From: Thuidium tamariscinum
Taxonomy: Eukaryota; Streptophyta; Bryopsida; Hypnales; Thuidiaceae
Reading direction: 5' to 3'
DNA length: 64,000 nt
Assembly (NCBI GenBank): GCA_947034885.2
Contig: OX344756.2
Location: 11,590,098-11,654,097, forward strand
Part shown: positions 59,685 through 64,000 of the stretch, one piece after another
Layout: every line of letters begins with the position of its first letter
Position numbering within the stretch: the stretch's first letter is position 1
Position numbers and translations under genes: made by a program
The notes under the pieces: generated by a model
Databases searched by the model: none
What the model was told of the DNA's origin: nothing
The model's input: the letters and a program-made list of their open reading frames with translations, nothing else

Positions 59685-62600
59685 ATGGATGTTTTCAAGA
59701 AAATGGAGATTATCAAAGTTTTGAAAAATTGTGAAGAATTTTTTTATTCACATCAAGTATTTAATGCTAATCAATGCAAAAATTTGGTACATCATTTGCG
59801 CCATTTTGTACAAAGATTTCTGAAGATATTTGAGTTGGATACAAGAGGCTTTCAACCTTTATTGAAAGATGTTTGTAAAATTTGTTCAAAAGCTGAGATG
59901 TTGGTGCAAAGTTGTTCTCAAACTTTGTCTCCTGCACTTCTAATTCAAATGCAAAACAAAGAAGCATTTCGAGAATTGCTTTTGGAAATGACATCTTGCT
60001 TGGACATAGCATCAAACATTGATTCATATTTGAAAGGAATGGAGACTATTGTGGATTTTCAATCACATGTCACTACTTTCCTCCCATGTGAATTAAAGGA
60101 AGTTGAAGAAGATCAAGATGAATTATGCAAAATATTGGAAAACAACTTGCATAATTTTCCACTTGGATCATATGATTATGAACTAGCGAAGTATTTGCTA
60201 CACTGGAGGGAGTGCATCTTGAAGGTAGAAAGTGGTGAAAGTGATGTAATTCAATTTCTTCCAAATGTTCCATTACCAGATTTTGGACCTTTTCCTAAAT
60301 GTCTTGCGAAAGATGTATTTTTGACAAAGTGGTTGGGCATTGAGAATGTCACAAAGAAAATAAACTTGGATGGTTATGATGAATTTGGTATTATTGCATT
60401 GGAGAAGGAAGTGCGGATTATGGCTCAATTGAATCATCCAAATATTGTCAAGTTATTCTATTGTGGTTCTTTCAAGGATTTTGATGGAAATAATCATCTT
60501 CAATTTGGAATGGAAAGAGGTGAAAAGAGTCTTGACAAATTGCTATTTGAAGATCCACATCAAGAGATTTCATTCCATGCCAAGTTGGATTTAATGCACC
60601 AAATTGCAAGCGGAATGTTGTACCTTCATGATATGAAAGTTGCACATCGTGACTTGAAGCCAACCAATGTTGTAGTGAATTCAATGCAATATCCAGAGTT
60701 AAAACAAGATGGTTATGTATGTGCTAAATTAATTGATTTTGGTATTTCCAAGAATGAAGTGAAGGACAATATTCTTGTTGTTCCAAGTGGTATTTGTGGG
60801 ACTCCTGGATATATGGCTCCTGAAGCAGCGAAGTCCAATGTAAAGTTGGATCCATTGAAAACTGATGTGTTTAGTTTTGGATTAATTTGTTGTGACATAT
60901 TGATTGAAAAGCAGTTTAAAGACTTTAGATCTAGTCCTTTGGAAATTGCAAAAAGGCAAAAACTTGCCTTAATGAAGATTCCACTTTGTTAAGAATTACA
61001 ATCTTTAATTGAAGATTGTTTGTCTGTGGATCCAAATGGAAGACCATCTTTTGAAAAGATATATACAAGTTTGATGGAGATAAAGATGAAGGCTTTCAAG
61101 ACTCAATGTATTAACAAGAAAGAAGATCAAACATATTCCCATTTGAATTCATTTACACAACTTTCATCTTCTATTGGAACAATTAGACAATGGTGGTTAT
61201 ATATATGGAAATTGATTGTGAATTTTTTATGGATATTTATCCTTCAACATGTAAGGAGATTGTATGTTCCAAAAATGAATGATGAATGTACCAAGGTAAG
61301 AATCTATTTTGAGAATGTTCCGAGCTTATTATATATTTATTATCATAGATTCAAGCCCATTTTAGAAGCATCATTGGTTTTTGATTTTGAACTTATTTGA
61401 ATGAGATCATCAATCTTTGTTAATTGTTGTAATTTCTCAATTTGTTGATTTGTGGTGACTTGTTATGTGTATAGGGGATCATTGATGCATCAATACTTCT
61501 GGAATGTCATGGTCTTGATTTCAAAATCAAGACCTTAGAAAAGTTTCTCCGGAATAAATCTATGGTTGGTGTTGTTGGAATGAGTGGCATTGGAAAAACA
61601 ACATTGGTGAAGGCTTTGAAGGATCGCTTGAAGAAGGCATTGTTATTTAATGACTCATCTAAGTGGACTACAATCATGTGTGATCTAAAAAGTGATTATT
61701 TGATGGAAATGAATCGGATCTTAAAGGAATTGGGACAAAAAGAAGAAGCAAAAGATCTCATTGAGGGTAAACTCATATTGGAATTGGTGCTCCAACAAAA
61801 AAAAGTCATCTTCATCTTAGATGATGTCACTGAAGAATATCAATTGCATGTGTTTTTGGAAGCAAAAATGTTCAATATAGAAGGTAGCAAATTGATTGTT
61901 ATTAGCCGTGATTGGAAAATCTTGAAAGGTTTAATCAATGAAGATAGCAAATTTGAAGTTCCACTGCTGAATTATGACCAATCTGAAGAAATATTCTTGA
62001 GATATGCTTTCAAGAATGGTAGTGCAATGATACCGCATATGAAACAATTCAACAAGGATATTGTTAATACTTGTGGTGGCCATCCATTAAGCTTAGAAGT
62101 TATGGGCTCTTGTTTAAATGGACAAACGTGCCTTCGTGTATGGGAGCGAGCTTTACAAAGATTGAAGAGAGGAGAATATGATGCCTATGAGGACGTGGGA
62201 AGAAGATTGGAGATTAGTTTTGATATGCTTAGCAATGAAGAGCAAGATGTGTTTTTAGACATATCGTGTTTCTTTTGTAAAGATGTATGGCTTGAAGACA
62301 TTCAAGAAGACACAATAGTTGACTATTTGAATGAAAACACTAAAACAATAATTGCAAGCCTAAGTGAAAAGTCACTCATCAAAATCAATGACAATGGATG
62401 TATAAATATGCATGATTCAATACGTGATATGGGACGTAGAATCTCAAGGACAAGATTTGGAGGTCGAAGAAAGTAGAAGCGACCTTTCAATTCACTAGAA
62501 ACATTGACAAAAGAGGTATATTTTATTTAATAGAAAAATGTTTTGAATGATTCATTTTTTACAAATATCTTGGTTTAGTTCTAAATCTCAAAGTGGTCAT

Positions 62601-64000
62601 GTTTGTTGAGAAAAGTTTGGTTTCTATGATAATCAATGTCCTTGTCAATTTCATTAATGCCCATCAACTTGTAACTATTTAACAATGAAACTTTGTGATT
62701 CAGGAGTTTCAAAATGCTCGAGGCATTTGCATTACAGGTGTGAATGAAGAAATAGATTTGACTACCATTGCAAAGGGTGAATTCTCATAATTGTTGCTTC
62801 TATATATTGAAGTACTCAATGATTTGAGCAATGTTGCAAAATTGATTAAGAATACTCATCAACTCAAATTTCTTCGAATTACATATAAAACAAATGATAT
62901 TGATCATGGAAATGTCTCTTTATATTGCACCAATCAACTCATAGACCTCTTCTTACTCCAAGAACTTCAACAACTTACAGTATTAGAACTGCAACATTTT
63001 CCATCATTAAAGATTTTTCCGAACACAACAATTGAACACATTCCATTGAAGACATTGTGCTTGAAAGATTGTGACAACCTTACAAACATATCAGAGGGTT
63101 TTCAAAACATGACATCATTGAAATCATTGTTCATCCAAGGATGCAAAAACTTGGCCCAAGTTCATATAACATTTAAAAATCTCAAAGCTCTTAAGTTGCT
63201 AAGTTTCAAAGGATGTAAGGCATTGAAAAATATCCCCCATGGATTGGATCAATTGCCATCTTTAGAAAAGCTTGACTTTATTGATTGCAAGGAATTGAAG
63301 ATTGTGAATTCCGAGCTTGCATCCTTGAAAACACTTACTACATTGAATTTCAAGGGATGTGAACTATTGGAAGAGATTCCGCTAGCCATTGCAACCATGT
63401 CATGTTTGCAGTGGCTTGGCTTTAAAGGTTGCAAGAAGTTGCGGGTGGGGCATGCATCATTTGAGAATCTCAAGGCTTTGAAGAATTTGGACTTTGAGGG
63501 ATGTGAACTATTGGAAGCCTTGCCCCAAGGATTGGAGAATGTGGTAACACTAGAAAAGCTGCATTTGAATGATTGCAAGCAATTGAAGACTATTGATTCC
63601 GCGCTTGCATCTTTGATGTCACTTACTACATTAGATTTCAAGGGATGTGAACTATTGGAAGAGACTCCACTAGCCATTGCCAACATGTCATGTTTGCAAT
63701 GGCTTGGGTTTGAAGGTTGCAAGAAGTTGCGGGTGGGGCATGCATCATTTGAGAATCTCAAGGCTTTGAGGATTTTGGACTTTAAGGGATGTGAGGTGCT
63801 AGATGCCTTGCCCCGAGGATTGGAGAATGTGGTATCACTCGAAGAGTTGTACTTGAATGATTGCAAGCAATTGAAGATTGTGGATTCGGTGCTTGCATCC
63901 TTGACATCACTTACTACATTGAATTTCAAGGGATGTGAACTATTGGAAGAGATTCCGCTAGCCATTGCCAACATGTCATGTTTGCAGTGGCTTGGCTTTA
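59685..64000 (+). pseudogene. Protein kinase-NB-ARC-LRR (PNL) immune-receptor gene with three in-frame stops; 3' end beyond window
   Basis: Exons 59685-61295, 61475-62515 and 62704 onward join in phase 0 (AAG|GTAAGA...TATAG; GAG|GTATAT...TTCAG). Residues 1-200 are helical. The kinase domain follows: lysine in VTKK (K224), HRDLKPTN (321), DFG (351), APE (378-380); its glycine loop is poor. Exon 2 gives NB-ARC: GMSGIGKTT (P-loop K578), VIFILDDV, SKLIVISRD, CGGHPLSLEV and MHD. Exon 3 gives C-type LRRs. Stops at 60990 (codon 436, inside the kinase C-lobe), 62474 (codon 871) and 62788 (codon 913) interrupt a frame that is otherwise fully open, and homology continues past each. PNL proteins in mosses are presumed intracellular immune receptors. 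It may be a young pseudogene; less likely, sequencing errors. Gene structure is otherwise whole as far as the window shows. Confidence 0.85.
63315..64000 (+). repeat. 288-base higher-order repeat encoding four LRRs
   Basis: The string GCTTGCATC recurs at 63315, 63603 and 63891, exactly 288 bases apart. Each unit encodes 96 residues: LASL-SLTTL-FKGCELLEE, then PLAIA-MSCLQWLGF-GCKKL, then GHASFENLKALK-LDF-GCE, then LENVVTLEKLHLNDCKQLK, i.e. four leucine-rich repeats. Units are nearly identical, so the duplication is recent. The third unit runs off the window. Confidence 0.9.

Noticed and set aside
60990-62790. RNA editing or programmed read-through of the three stops in the kinase-NB-ARC-LRR gene
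   Set aside because: U-to-C editing of stops is known from plant organelles, not from nuclear transcripts, and the contexts around the stops share no read-through motif. Ordinary mutation is simpler.
63249-63974. 241-codon minus-strand open frame at the right edge
   Set aside because: It is the exact antisense of the repeated LRR exon; its repeats simply mirror the 288-base units.

Overview
This is nuclear DNA of a land plant, most likely a moss. Genes have introns with GT..AG junctions, and the background is AT-rich and full of plant-type mobile elements. These are Ty1/copia, CACTA, Stowaway, hAT and pogo-like elements and a LINE with a C-terminal zf-RVT domain. The right end holds a gene that joins a protein kinase to NB-ARC and LRR domains; that architecture (PNL) is known mainly from mosses. 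The moss assignment is inference from this one gene class plus general character. There are no tRNA, rRNA, CRISPR or bacterial features. LAYOUT. 1-300: 3' end of a pogo-like transposon. 301-3400: AT-rich DNA with nothing recognised. 3.4-8.6 kb: weak minus-strand exons, a 96-aa acidic ORF (possibly GON7-like) and a complete three-exon twin-CX9C (DUF3128) gene. 8.86-12.83 kb: a decayed 3' half of a GEX1 gene. 12.93-28.49 kb: one nested mass of elements, namely a small CACTA-type MITE split by a Ty1/copia element, itself split by a foldback element, a GC-rich insertion carrying an intact 560-aa ORF, and a 5.2-kb CACTA transposon that holds another foldback element. 28.49-29.37 kb: an unrecognised coiled-coil ORF. 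31.0-41.68 kb: a LINE broken by a hAT-type MITE, a foldback element and a second CACTA-type element. 42.62-47.58 kb: a full eight-exon GEX1/KAR5 nuclear-fusion gene. 49-52 kb: AT-rich internally repeated DNA related to the second CACTA element. 52.6-55.2 kb: a possible tiny gene, an eight-unit minisatellite and one orphan COP1 WD40 exon. 58.0-58.7 kb: a Stowaway-type element. 59.69 kb to the end: the kinase-NB-ARC-LRR gene, open over about 4 kb apart from three in-frame stops, running off the window. HISTORY. Two blocks (about 6.27-6.85 and 8.86-12.83 kb) recur in the same order at about 30.45-30.98 and 42.26-45.83 kb. This points to an old tandem duplication. The left copy kept the DUF3128 gene but lost most of GEX1; the right copy kept GEX1, and the DUF3128 position is now occupied by the LINE. 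Most remaining sequence is transposon insertion into that duplicated framework. Several insertions are dated relative to each other by perfect target-site duplications and by empty sites in the other copy.
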